Under the pieces are notes generated by a model. The model did no database searches. It was not told where the DNA came from and worked only from the letters and a program-made list of their open reading frames with translations. Positions 1 to 7,828 of a DNA stretch of 64,000 nucleotides are shown here, in pieces. This DNA is from CAIWHR01 sp963830485 (lineage in GTDB: Bacteria > Pseudomonadota > Gammaproteobacteria > Burkholderiales > Casimicrobiaceae). A program made the position numbers and the translations under genes. The stretch covers positions 1-64,000 of the forward strand of contig CAWHNE010000005.1 of NCBI GenBank assembly GCA_963830485.1. Direction: 5' to 3'. Within the stretch, counting starts at the first letter, position 1. Each line of letters begins with the position of its first letter.

Positions 1-490
1 GGTATCACGCCCTCTGTCCGATCGGTGCAATGCCGATCGCCATCTGATCCGCCCAACGGATCGTCCAACGCACCTACTTCGGTGCCCCGTGAGTCTTGGG
101 ATAACGACTCTCGCGATTGGCGGTTCCCGCAGGAACGCGTCGCGACGCCAAGTAAGCGCCGTGCGGCGCTGGCGGGCAGCAAAGCAACCGCACAAAACGG
201 GATGTGGTGTCCCGTGCTCGCATCTACCACTGGGGCCGCTAAGGCGCTCCAGGCGAGCAGTAACACTTACCTGACCGGATTCACCACGGCAATAAGGAAT
301 TGCACTTGGCGCAATGGCAAAAACGCTGTGACGGAAGGAATCGACGCATGCACGGGAAACGATTCAGCTGCCCGAAACGAAAGACGGTCGGCGAGCCAGC
401 GTTGGCGAGGCGGGCGGCCGTCCGGCAATTCCTCGCGGGCATGGCTGCACCCGCGCTCGCGCCCTGGTCCCGACTTCTGAGGAGGAACGG
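1..490. other. Left edge of mobile element, no confident gene
   Basis: No reading frame here has a recognisable protein signature. The longest frames are arginine- and serine-rich and look like chance frames in GC-rich DNA. The last bases carry a good ribosome binding site (GAGGAGG, about 478-484) for the integrase-domain gene that starts at 491. The stretch belongs to the element whose integrase genes follow, but I see no terminal repeat or tRNA fragment in it. Confidence 0.5.
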
Positions 491-1360
491 GTGCGCGACT
501 TGAACCACGACTTCAAGGAGCTGTGCCGGCATAACCGCGACGGAAGTTATGCCACGCAGGCCGACCGCGAACACATCCTGGATGTGGTGGCCAATCAGCT
601 GCACGAGATGGGCCATCGCGGTCTGCGCGCGCAAGGGCTTAAGCCCAAGCACGTCGAGAAGCTGGCCGCCCATTGGCTCGTCGAAGAGCTCTCCCCAGGA
701 ACCATCAAGAATCGGATGTCGGCGCTGCGCTGGGCCGCGCAGAAGCTCGGCAAGGACAACATCGTCGCCCGCACCAACGCCGCCTACGGCATCCCTGATC
801 GGGTGTATGTCACCAACATTTCCAAAGCAAAGCAGTTTGGCATGGAACAACTCACGGCCATCCGCACCCCCTCTGCGCAGATGTCACTGCGCTTGCAGGC
901 TGCCTTCGGCCTGCGCCGTGAAGCCTCGATCAAGATCGTCCCGGCGTGGGCCGATCGGGGCGATACCCTGGTGCTCAAGGATTCCTGGAACAAGGGTGGG
1001 CGGGAAATACGGATTCCCATCGTTACCCCGGAGCAGCGGCAGCTTCTGGACGAGGCCAAAGCACTCGCCAAGGGCAAGAGTCTGGTCGCACCGGGTTACG
1101 CCACCTACCGTGATTACCTGCAGCACTTCCGCTACGAGTGTGCGCGGGTTGGCATTCATGCCTTTCATGGGCATCGGCATTTGTATGCCCAAACCCGCTA
1201 CCAGAAACTGACCGGCTGGGAGTGCCCGGCGCGCGGGGGACCGACGTCCAAGCAGCTCGCCCCGAAGCAGAGGGCGATCGATCGCGACGCTCGAGAGGAA
1301 ATCAGCCACGAGATGGGGCACGGCCGCGAACAGATTACCGCGGTGTACTTGGGTCGCTGA
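491..1360 (+). CDS. Integrase-domain protein (tyrosine recombinase fold)
   Basis: A 289-residue DNA strand-exchange enzyme candidate, of the group with a separate N-terminal phage-integrase domain and a C-terminal Integrase_1 domain. The N-terminal half (to about residue 120) is helical and resembles a core DNA-binding domain. The catalytic part shows an arginine in LRREAS, a GHRH block giving the His-x-x-Arg pair, and the terminal ISHEMGHGREQITAVYLGR with His and the nucleophile Tyr five residues from the end. The start is GTG 491, chosen because GAGGAGG lies 6 bp upstream. It stands directly before a second, unrelated integrase, so the element carries two recombinases. Such proteins are common on integrative elements and genomic islands of proteobacteria. 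Which of the two drives integration here cannot be seen. Confidence 0.8.
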   Translation: MRDLNHDFKELCRHNRDGSYATQADREHILDVVANQLHEMGHRGLRAQGLKPKHVEKLAAHWLVEELSPGTIKNRMSALRWAAQKLGKDNIVARTNAAYGIPDRVYVTNISKAKQFGMEQLTAIRTPSAQMSLRLQAAFGLRREASIKIVPAWADRGDTLVLKDSWNKGGREIRIPIVTPEQRQLLDEAKALAKGKSLVAPGYATYRDYLQHFRYECARVGIHAFHGHRHLYAQTRYQKLTGWECPARGGPTSKQLAPKQRAIDRDAREEISHEMGHGREQITAVYLGR

Positions 1361-1374
1361 ACGCGAACTGCAAC

Positions 1375-1728
1375 ATGACCACCAGGTCTGCGCCAACCGA
1401 TCGCATTGATGTCGCTGCCCATTTGCGAACCCTCTCGCTAGCCGAAGCCGCCGTCCTCCTCCACATGCATCCGGAGGAAGTTCGGCGCCGGGCGAAATGC
1501 GGCGCGATTCCCGGAGCGAAGCCCGGCCGCTGCTGGATCTTCATCGAAGACGACCTTGCCGAATACGTGCGTTCGTTCTACGCTTCCCCTCGGCAAGCGT
1601 TGCAAGTGACTCTGAGAAAGGAGATGCAATGTCACTTCGCAAACGCGGCGGTATCTGGTGGGTCGACGTCGTTGCTCCAAACGGGGAGCGAGTACGCCGA
1701 ACTACTGGGACTGCCAGTAAAGCCCTAG
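1375..1728 (+). CDS. Small HTH protein, excisionase-like
   Basis: A 117-residue protein. Residues about 22-65 (LSLAEAAVLLHMHPEEVRRR then GAIPGAKPGRCWIF) form the MerR/HTH_17-type winged helix found in excisionases and in small partners of integrases. The tail (CHFANAAVSGGS, then EYAELLGLPVK) matches from memory the conserved C-terminal tail of HTH proteins lying just upstream of tyrosine integrases in proteobacteria, which supports this frame to its stop. Its 3' end overlaps the next integrase by 100 bp in another frame, so the two are probably translationally linked. The likely role is a recombination directionality factor or integrase regulator. That role is inferred from family and position only. 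Confidence 0.7.
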   Translation: MTTRSAPTDRIDVAAHLRTLSLAEAAVLLHMHPEEVRRRAKCGAIPGAKPGRCWIFIEDDLAEYVRSFYASPRQALQVTLRKEMQCHFANAAVSGGSTSLLQTGSEYAELLGLPVKP

Positions 1729-2660
1729 CGCAAGAGTTTCACGATCGGTTCAAGTCCGAAATGTGGCGGATCGCCAAGTTGGGCGAAAAGCCGCGGCGGA
1801 CGTGGAACGAGGCGGTGGTGCGGTGGCTCAAGGAGAAATCGCACAAGGCCACGGCCAATGCAGATGTCAACACGCTGCGCTGGCTCGACACCTTCCTGGG
1901 CGGCAAGGACCTCGGCGCCATCAGCCGCGCCACGCTCGACAGGGTTACCGACGAGAAGCTCGCGCGGGGCTGCAGCAATGCAACGGTGAATCGGATGTTG
2001 GCGCTGGTGCGTGCAATCTTGCGCAAGTGTGTCAGCGAGTGGGAGTGGTTGGATCGGGCTCCGCAAGTTCGCATGTTGCGGGTACCGACCCGGCGCATTC
2101 GCTTTCTCTCGCACGAGGAAGCACAACGCCTTCTGACCGAGTTGCCGGAGCATCTTGCGGATATGGCGGCATTCTCGCTCGCGACGGGTTTACGAGCGGC
2201 GAATGTCACGGGTCTGCAATGGAAGCAAGTGGATTTGGCGCGACAGTTGGCGTGGATACATCCCGACCAAGCCAAAGCACGCAAGGCCATCGCGGTACCA
2301 CTCAATACCGACGCGATGGCGCTGGTGCGAAAGCAGGTCGGGAAGCATCTGACGTGCGTGTTCAGCTTCCGCGGGAAGCCGATCAAGCAGGTCAGCACGA
2401 AAGCCTGGTACCAGGCGCTCGAGCGGGCCGGCATCCAGGATTTCCGCTGGCACGATCTTCGGCACTGCTGGGCGTCGTGGCACGTGCAGAACGGCACGCC
2501 GCTGTTCGCGTTGCAGGAGTTGGGCGGTTGGGAGAGTCCGGAGATGGTGCGCCGCTACGCGCACCTCTCCGCCGGCCACCTGGCACCCTACGCGGAACGC
2601 CTTTGCGCAACGCGTGCCGTCGCGGTGGAAAGCGACGGCACAATTACGGCACAGAGGTGA
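1629..2660 (+). CDS. Tyrosine-type site-specific integrase
   Basis: A 343-residue phage/island integrase that catalyses recombination between attP and a chromosomal att site. The N-terminus (MSLRKRGGIWWVDVV) is an arm-binding domain, residues about 60-150 a core-binding SAM-like domain, and the rest the catalytic domain. Catalytic residues are visible: Arg in ATGLRAANVTGL, Lys in the beta-hairpin QAKARKAIAVPL, HDLRH, GGW and the nucleophile in MVRRYAHLS. The start is ATG 1629, set by the AAAGGAG about 5 bp upstream; a longer frame from 1497 has no such site. The gene points at, and stops 42 bp before, the 3' end of a tRNA-Thr gene, the classic layout for a tRNA-targeting integrase. The rest of the element therefore lies to the left, outside the window. 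Confidence 0.92.
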   Translation: MSLRKRGGIWWVDVVAPNGERVRRTTGTASKALAQEFHDRFKSEMWRIAKLGEKPRRTWNEAVVRWLKEKSHKATANADVNTLRWLDTFLGGKDLGAISRATLDRVTDEKLARGCSNATVNRMLALVRAILRKCVSEWEWLDRAPQVRMLRVPTRRIRFLSHEEAQRLLTELPEHLADMAAFSLATGLRAANVTGLQWKQVDLARQLAWIHPDQAKARKAIAVPLNTDAMALVRKQVGKHLTCVFSFRGKPIKQVSTKAWYQALERAGIQDFRWHDLRHCWASWHVQNGTPLFALQELGGWESPEMVRRYAHLSAGHLAPYAERLCATRAVAVESDGTITAQR

Positions 2661-2702
2661 GGTCAGGTTAGCTGTCGCTAACCCGCAGAACCGCGTAGAG
2701 AT

Positions 2703-2778
2703 TGGTGCCGGTGGAAGGAGTCGAACCCTCGACCTTCGCATTACGAATGCGCTGCTCTACCAACTGAGCTACACCGGC
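2703..2778 (-). tRNA. tRNA-Thr (anticodon CGT)
   Basis: A full cloverleaf on the minus strand. The acceptor stem GCCGGTG pairs with CACCGGC, the D-arm is GCTC...GAGC, the anticodon loop is TTCGTAA, the T-arm is GAGGGTTCGACTCCTTC, and CCA is encoded (2703-2705). It closely resembles E. coli thrW, a known prophage attachment site. The tRNA 3' end faces the integrase gene, so the 3' half is the probable attachment core and the tRNA was restored on integration. A 27-43 pair at the base of the anticodon stem is a G-A mismatch. Confidence 0.96.
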
Positions 2779-3387
2779 ACAAACCCGAATACCAAGCCCT
2801 GCGTCTCATCCGGCTGAGGCGCAAGGGCAACTTTTAATTTTAGCGGAAGATCGACGCTCGCGCCACGCGCTCTCCAGTCCTGCGCGATCTACGCGCGCCG
2901 AATCTTGCTCGGCCGATGACGGGCGAAGCGCGCCTGTCCGGTAATTGCCGTCGCAAACCGAAGGACGCGACGTGCCCAAGCGCGCGACCTGAGCGCGCGT
3001 GGTTGCGTCCCACCGAGCGGCCGCGTGCTTCGTCGCCGTCGCCTCTCCGTCATGACCCACGACATCGTTGGCGCCTGGCAAACCTTGGCGCCAGCGAGGC
3101 GGGCGCCCGGTCTGCGCAAGCCCATGAATTCCGTGTGGTTTTCTGAACTGGGCTCTCGATCGCGTATTCCGAGGCAGCCCGTTTGTGCTCAACAAGTATC
3201 TATAACAACATGAAAGATTGAAGGAAAGATATTCATTCCATGCCGATCGCATTTATGATGCTTGCATATTCTCAAAATAAGTGGGAATATTTCCCACATT
3301 ATCGGCCCGGCGTTTGGCGGCCCTACTGCCCGACAACGCGTGCGTTCGAGCGAGACGCCTTTGGACGACAACATCGACGACAGCGCG
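2779..3387. other. Intergenic region between tRNA-Thr and DUF6502 gene
   Basis: About 600 bp without a credible gene. The frames on both strands show no family signature. The right part is markedly AT-richer (3200-3300) and holds a palindrome and promoter-like hexamers described separately. Confidence 0.55.
3262..3297 (+). promoter_or_regulatory. Promoter candidate with palindromic operator
   Basis: TTGCAT (3262-3267) and GAATAT (3285-3290) are 17 bp apart, a plausible sigma-70 pair. The second hexamer lies inside GTGGGAATATTTCCCAC (3281-3297), a 7-bp perfect inverted repeat around TAT. A dimeric regulator binding here would block the promoter of the downstream DUF6502-DUF5666 pair. The regulator is unknown. 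DUF6502 itself is a candidate only by position. Confidence 0.4.
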
Positions 3388-4260
3388 ATGCCGGGACAAC
3401 CGCGTGCGGCTGTCGTGGCAGCGCTGCGCCGCGTCCTGCGACCGCTCGTCCGACTGCTCGTGAGCCAAGGCGTCACGTTTCCATTTCTCTCGGACCTGCT
3501 CAAGTCCGTCTACGTCGAGACCGCGGCGAGCGAATTCACCCTCGGCGGCAAGCTCGCTACCGATAGTCGCCTGACGCTGCTGACGGGGGTTCACCGGAAG
3601 GACATCCGCCGGCTGAGGCGCGAAACACCACCCGACGCGGGACCGACGCCCGCAATGACGCTCGGCACGCAGATCGTCGCGCGCTGGCTCGGCGATCCGG
3701 CGTACCACGACCGCGACGGCGAGCCCCGCGTGCTGCCGCGAACTCCGAGCAAGGGCGGTGCCGAATCGTTCGCCGCGCTGGTCGAGAAAGTCAGCAAGAA
3801 CGTCCGGCCGCGCTCGGTGCTGGACGAGCTCGCCCGCCTGGGCGTGGTCGAGGTCGAGGCGGATGATCACGTTCGCCTCGTGACGCGCGGCTTCGTTCCC
3901 GGCAAGGAAGTCGACGCGAAGGCGTTCTACTTCGGCGAGGCGCTGCACGATCACCTCGCGGCGGGCGTCCACAACCTGAGCGGCGCACGGCCGGCGTGGC
4001 TCGAGCGCAGCGTCTATTACGACGAGTTGTCGAAGGCGTCGGTCGTCGAGCTGCAGGAGAAATCCGAGCGCCTTTCGATGCAGGTCCTGCAGGAAATCAA
4101 TCGCGACGGCATGGCACTGGAAGCGCGCGATCCGCCCGCTCCAGGCGACCGAATGCGGATGCGGCTGGGCGTCTTCTTCTACGCCGAGCCCGTCGCGCTG
4201 CCGGCGCCCCCGGCCGCACCCGCCGCGCGCACCGCGCACAAGAAGCAGAGGAAGAGCTGA
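3388..4260 (+). CDS. DUF6502 family protein
   Basis: A 290-residue cytoplasmic protein of the uncharacterised DUF6502 family. The block SQGVTFPFLSDLLKSVYVETA near the N-terminus and TGVHRKDIRRLR after it look like a helical, possibly winged-helix DNA-binding region. PRSVLDELARLGVVE in the middle also reads like a winged helix. No signal peptide or membrane segment is seen. ATG 3388 is the chosen start; TTG 3361 in the same frame is an alternative. The stop overlaps the start of the DUF5666 lipoprotein by one base (TGATG), so the two are co-translated. From memory, DUF6502 and DUF5666 genes are neighbours in many proteobacteria. Function is unknown, and a regulatory role is only suggested. Confidence 0.8.
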   Translation: MPGQPRAAVVAALRRVLRPLVRLLVSQGVTFPFLSDLLKSVYVETAASEFTLGGKLATDSRLTLLTGVHRKDIRRLRRETPPDAGPTPAMTLGTQIVARWLGDPAYHDRDGEPRVLPRTPSKGGAESFAALVEKVSKNVRPRSVLDELARLGVVEVEADDHVRLVTRGFVPGKEVDAKAFYFGEALHDHLAAGVHNLSGARPAWLERSVYYDELSKASVVELQEKSERLSMQVLQEINRDGMALEARDPPAPGDRMRMRLGVFFYAEPVALPAPPAAPAARTAHKKQRKS

Positions 4261-6335
4261 TGAAGATCACTCCGTTTTTCATGATCTGGGGCCGCGCGCT
4301 CGCGCGTGGCTGGTTCTCGGCGGCGCTGGCGATGACGCTCGCCGCGTGTGGTGGCGGCGGCGGCATGATCGCGAGCGGCGGCATCGTCGGGACCGGCGAT
4401 GCGGGAGTCGTGGCGGTCGGCACGATCTCGGCTCTGGGCGCGGGCAAAGTGACCGTCAACGGTCAAGCGTTCACGACGCCGGGCGCAGCCATCACCGTCA
4501 ACGGCCAGACCGCTGCCGAGACGGCGCTCAAGGTTGGCATGGTCGTCACAGTCCAGGGCCGGTTCCTCACCGACGGGAGCGCGCAGGCCGTCGCGATCGA
4601 GTATCGGGCTGAGGTCCAGGGTGTGGTAAGCGGCATCGACACGGCAAGTTCCGCCTTCATCGTGCTTGGCCAGCACGTGCGCACTGATGCGCTGACCGTG
4701 TTCGACGGCGGCACCTTCGCGACACTGATCGATCAGTACGTCGAGGCCAGCGGATTCCGGTCCGCGCCTGGCGAGCTGCTCGCGACACTCGTGCAGATCA
4801 GGCCATCGATCGTGGCCGGAGCCCCTCTCACGGTCCGCGGGCCGGTGGCGACCTTCGATCCTTCGAAACGAACCTTCCACGTCGGCGCGCAACTCGTCGA
4901 TTACTCGCAGATGCCGATCGCATTCGTGCCGCCGTCGCTCGCGAACGGCACCGTGGTCGACGTGCAGGGGACGATGGTCGCGGCCGGCGACCGGCTGCTC
5001 GCGAACGCGATCGCGATTGTCGCGACAACGATTCCGGGCGGAGAGTCTTCGCGGATCGAGCTCGAGGGGATCATCACCGATTTCACGAGCATTGCCGCGT
5101 TCCGCGTGAACGGGCAGGCGGTCAACGGCAGCGGCGCGACGATCACCGGCGTTGCGGGCGCCGTGCTCGCCGACGGCGTCAAGGTCGAGGTCGAGGGCCG
5201 GCTCACCATGGGCGTGGTCGTCGCGACAACGATCGAGATCGAACAGACGGCGACGCTCACGCTCGACGGCAGCGCCGACGCGATCGACGTCACGGCGGGG
5301 AAGATCACGATCGCGGGGCAACTGCTCACCGTCACCGCCGCGACGCAGTTCGAAGACAAGAGTGCCGCAGCGGTACGCGACTTCAGCCTGAGCGCGATCC
5401 AGGTCGGCGACCACCTGCATGCGAAGGCGGCGCGCAAGTCGTCCGCGCTGGTCGCGACCAGAATCGAGCGGCTCGACAAGGGAGCGCCTCCACCATCCGG
5501 TCCCACGACGAAGGCCGAGGGCCCCATCAGCGAATTCGTCTCCGTCGCCGACTTCAAGGTCGGTGGACGGAAGGTGAATGCGAGCTCGGCCAAATTCGAG
5601 AATGGCAAGGCCGCCGATCTCGCGAACGGCAAGCGCGTCGCCGCCGAGGGAACGTTTTCCGGCGACGTGCTCATGGCGAGCAAGGTCGAATTCAAGTCGG
5701 ATGACACGCCGGGCGATGTCACGGTCGAAGGCACCATCACCGATTTCGTTTCGCCGTCGAGCTTCAAGGTCGCCGGACAGCCCGTCGACGCGTCGGGTGC
5801 GACGTTCGAAGGCGGCACGAGCGGCGACCTTGCCAATGGGCGCCGGATCGAGGCGACGGGTCCGGTCAACGCAAGCGGCGTTCTCGTCGCGCGCAAAGTC
5901 GAGATCAAGGCGTCATCGGGGACGCCGACGCTCGAAGTCGAGGGGAAGATAACGGGCTTCGTGTCAGTCGCGAACTTCAAGGTCGCCGGTCAGCAGGTCG
6001 ACGCGACGGCGGCGACGTTCAAAAACGGCAACGCCTCCGATCTCGCCGACGGTCGCGACGTGACGGTGAAGGGCCCGCTTGTCGCAGGAGTATTGAAGGC
6101 GACCGAAGTCGAGTTTCACGATTCCGGGGAAGACGACGGACAGGAGGTCGAAGGCAAGATCACCAGCTTCGTCTCGCCCTCGAACTTCGTCGTCGCGGGA
6201 CGTACGGTCGACGCGTCGGCGGCGACGTTCAAGCACGGAACGATCGCCGACCTCGCGAACGGCAAGAAGGTCGAGATCAAAGGCAACCTTGTCGGCGCCG
6301 TGCTGAAGGCGACGCAGGTGGAGTTCGACGACTGA
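4260..6335 (+). CDS. DUF5666 repeat lipoprotein
   Basis: A 691-residue exported protein. The N-terminus has a hydrophobic segment ending in the lipobox LAAC followed by a glycine run, so it should be a lipoprotein. The rest is built from about nine tandem DUF5666-like beta units of 65-75 residues. Each begins like VEGTITDFVS, continues with FKVAGQPVDAS and closes with DLANGRRIEATG. The last four (from about residue 420) are nearly alike and point to recent internal duplication. The repeats suggest stacked OB-like or beta-sandwich domains, a surface or periplasmic rod. No enzyme motif is seen. It is translationally coupled to the DUF6502 gene. Its job is unknown; binding or structural roles fit the architecture best. 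Confidence 0.82.
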   Translation: MKITPFFMIWGRALARGWFSAALAMTLAACGGGGGMIASGGIVGTGDAGVVAVGTISALGAGKVTVNGQAFTTPGAAITVNGQTAAETALKVGMVVTVQGRFLTDGSAQAVAIEYRAEVQGVVSGIDTASSAFIVLGQHVRTDALTVFDGGTFATLIDQYVEASGFRSAPGELLATLVQIRPSIVAGAPLTVRGPVATFDPSKRTFHVGAQLVDYSQMPIAFVPPSLANGTVVDVQGTMVAAGDRLLANAIAIVATTIPGGESSRIELEGIITDFTSIAAFRVNGQAVNGSGATITGVAGAVLADGVKVEVEGRLTMGVVVATTIEIEQTATLTLDGSADAIDVTAGKITIAGQLLTVTAATQFEDKSAAAVRDFSLSAIQVGDHLHAKAARKSSALVATRIERLDKGAPPPSGPTTKAEGPISEFVSVADFKVGGRKVNASSAKFENGKAADLANGKRVAAEGTFSGDVLMASKVEFKSDDTPGDVTVEGTITDFVSPSSFKVAGQPVDASGATFEGGTSGDLANGRRIEATGPVNASGVLVARKVEIKASSGTPTLEVEGKITGFVSVANFKVAGQQVDATAATFKNGNASDLADGRDVTVKGPLVAGVLKATEVEFHDSGEDDGQEVEGKITSFVSPSNFVVAGRTVDASAATFKHGTIADLANGKKVEIKGNLVGAVLKATQVEFDD

Positions 6336-6370
6336 TGACGACGCTCGAGCGCAGGGACGCGGCCGGTGCG

Positions 6371-7828
6371 TCAGGCTGTCCCGTACTTCGTCTCCACGGT
6401 GACGCCGAGCTCGCGGAGCAGGCGCGTCGGGAGCTCGCCGCCCGCCTGCACGATCACGGCGTCGTTGTCGACGCTCGCGTCCGCTCCCTGCGCGGTCAAC
6501 TCGACGCGGTCGGGGAGGATGCGCCGGATCTCGGTGTTCAGTCGCACATCGATCCGGTCGGCGGCACGGGCGGCGTCGAGGCGCTCGCGGTTCTTCGCCT
6601 TGATCCGGCCGAACGTGTCGCCCCGGTAGGCGAGCGTCACGCGCGTGCCCGGCTCCTGCCCGCAGGCGAGCGCAGCCTCGACCGCGCTGTCGCCGCCGCC
6701 AACGATCAGAACGCGCTGGCCGCGATACTGCTGGGCTTCGATCAGGCGGTAGACGACCTTCGGCAGCTCCTCGCCGGGTACCCCGAGCTTGCGCGGCGTT
6801 CCCCGTCGTCCGATGGCGAGCAGAACGGCGCCGCATTCGAGCGTGCCGCGGGTCGTCGCGACGCGATAGGTGCTGTCGGCGCGTTCGATTCTCTCCATAC
6901 GCGCGCCGAACTGGATGTCGAGCCTGGCGCGCCGGACGATGTCCTGCCAGAACGCGAGCAAGGTCTCCTTGCTTACTTCTTCGAACTTGACGCGGCCGAC
7001 CACCGGAAGGTCGACCGGCGTGGTCATCGCGATCTTGTTGCGAGGATAGTGGAAGATCGCGCCGCCCAAGTCGGATTCCTGCTCGATCAGCCGATATCGC
7101 AGTTTGTGCTCGACGGCGCCGAGGCCCGCCGCGATTCCCGCCGGCCCCGCGCCGACGATGACTACGTCGAGCCGCGCGGCGGTGCGAGGGCGCTTCGCGA
7201 TCGAAGCCATCGCTTGCCTCCCCTGCTCGGACGCCTTGCGAATGAGACCCATGCCGCCCAGCTCCCCGGCGATGTAGATGCCCGGCACGTTGGTCTCGAA
7301 ATCGGGCTTGACGAGCGGGATGTCGATGCCCCGGCGCTCGGTGCCGAACACGAGCGTGATCGCGCCGACCGGGCAGATCGCCGCGCACGCGCCGTGGCCG
7401 ATGCACGCCGAAGGATTCGTGAGCTGCGCCTTGCCGCCGATGACGCCGAGCGCCTGCTCGGGACAGATCTTCGCGCAGGACCCCGAGCCGATGCACGCGA
7501 ACGGGTCGACGACGGGATGCAGCGACGCCGGCTCGGTGAGCCCAGCCTCGACTGCCTCGTCGAGGTCGCGCCGATAGTGCGACTCGAGTCGCATTCGGCG
7601 CCGCAGGTACAGCGCGACGATCGCGACGAGTGGCAAAGCGTAGAGCGCGACGGCGAGAGGCGAAAGCTCGAACACGGCGATAACGGGCGTAAGGCCGCGT
7701 GCGAAAGCGGCAGCGGCGAGGACGAGTGTAACGGGAACGCGGGCGGCGCGCAGCTTCGTCGTGTCGTCCGTTGAAGGAAAGCGCCGGAGCCCGATCGATG
7801 CCGAACGAGAATCTTGTTGGAGCCGCAT
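6371..7828 (-). CDS. Ferredoxin-domain FAD/NAD(P) oxidoreductase, membrane-anchored
   Basis: A 485-residue thioredoxin-reductase-like flavoprotein fused to a ferredoxin domain. Two hydrophobic segments lie at about residues 33-75. Two iron-sulfur motifs follow with Cys 112, 118, 122 and Cys 142, 148, 152, each ending in CP. The usual second cysteine is replaced by Ser (CIGSGSC) and His (CIGHGAC). The FAD motif GAGPAG is at 226-231 and the NAD(P) motif GGGDSA near 377-382. The likely role is moving electrons between NAD(P)H, FAD and FeS centres at the membrane. It is divergent from the multiheme cytochrome genes next door, and its start overlaps that of the plus-strand gene by about 31 bp, so one of the two starts may be later than annotated. 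It is probably the cytoplasmic end of the electron path. Confidence 0.85.
   Translation of the reverse strand: MRLQQDSRSASIGLRRFPSTDDTTKLRAARVPVTLVLAAAAFARGLTPVIAVFELSPLAVALYALPLVAIVALYLRRRMRLESHYRRDLDEAVEAGLTEPASLHPVVDPFACIGSGSCAKICPEQALGVIGGKAQLTNPSACIGHGACAAICPVGAITLVFGTERRGIDIPLVKPDFETNVPGIYIAGELGGMGLIRKASEQGRQAMASIAKRPRTAARLDVVIVGAGPAGIAAGLGAVEHKLRYRLIEQESDLGGAIFHYPRNKIAMTTPVDLPVVGRVKFEEVSKETLLAFWQDIVRRARLDIQFGARMERIERADSTYRVATTRGTLECGAVLLAIGRRGTPRKLGVPGEELPKVVYRLIEAQQYRGQRVLIVGGGDSAVEAALACGQEPGTRVTLAYRGDTFGRIKAKNRERLDAARAADRIDVRLNTEIRRILPDRVELTAQGADASVDNDAVIVQAGGELPTRLLRELGVTVETKYGTA

Noticed and set aside
25..480. Possible 151-residue gene upstream of the first integrase
   Set aside because: Composition and lack of start signal look like a chance frame; no homologous blocks recognised.
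2806..3252. Minus-strand frame between tRNA-Thr and the DUF6502 gene
   Set aside because: No conserved blocks, irregular composition, and part of it crosses the AT-rich promoter region.
6335..7774. Long plus-strand frame opposite the FeS-flavoprotein gene
   Set aside because: It is the antisense shadow of a gene with clear FeS, FAD and NAD(P) motifs. Long antisense frames are usual in GC-rich DNA, and its own protein has no domain pattern.
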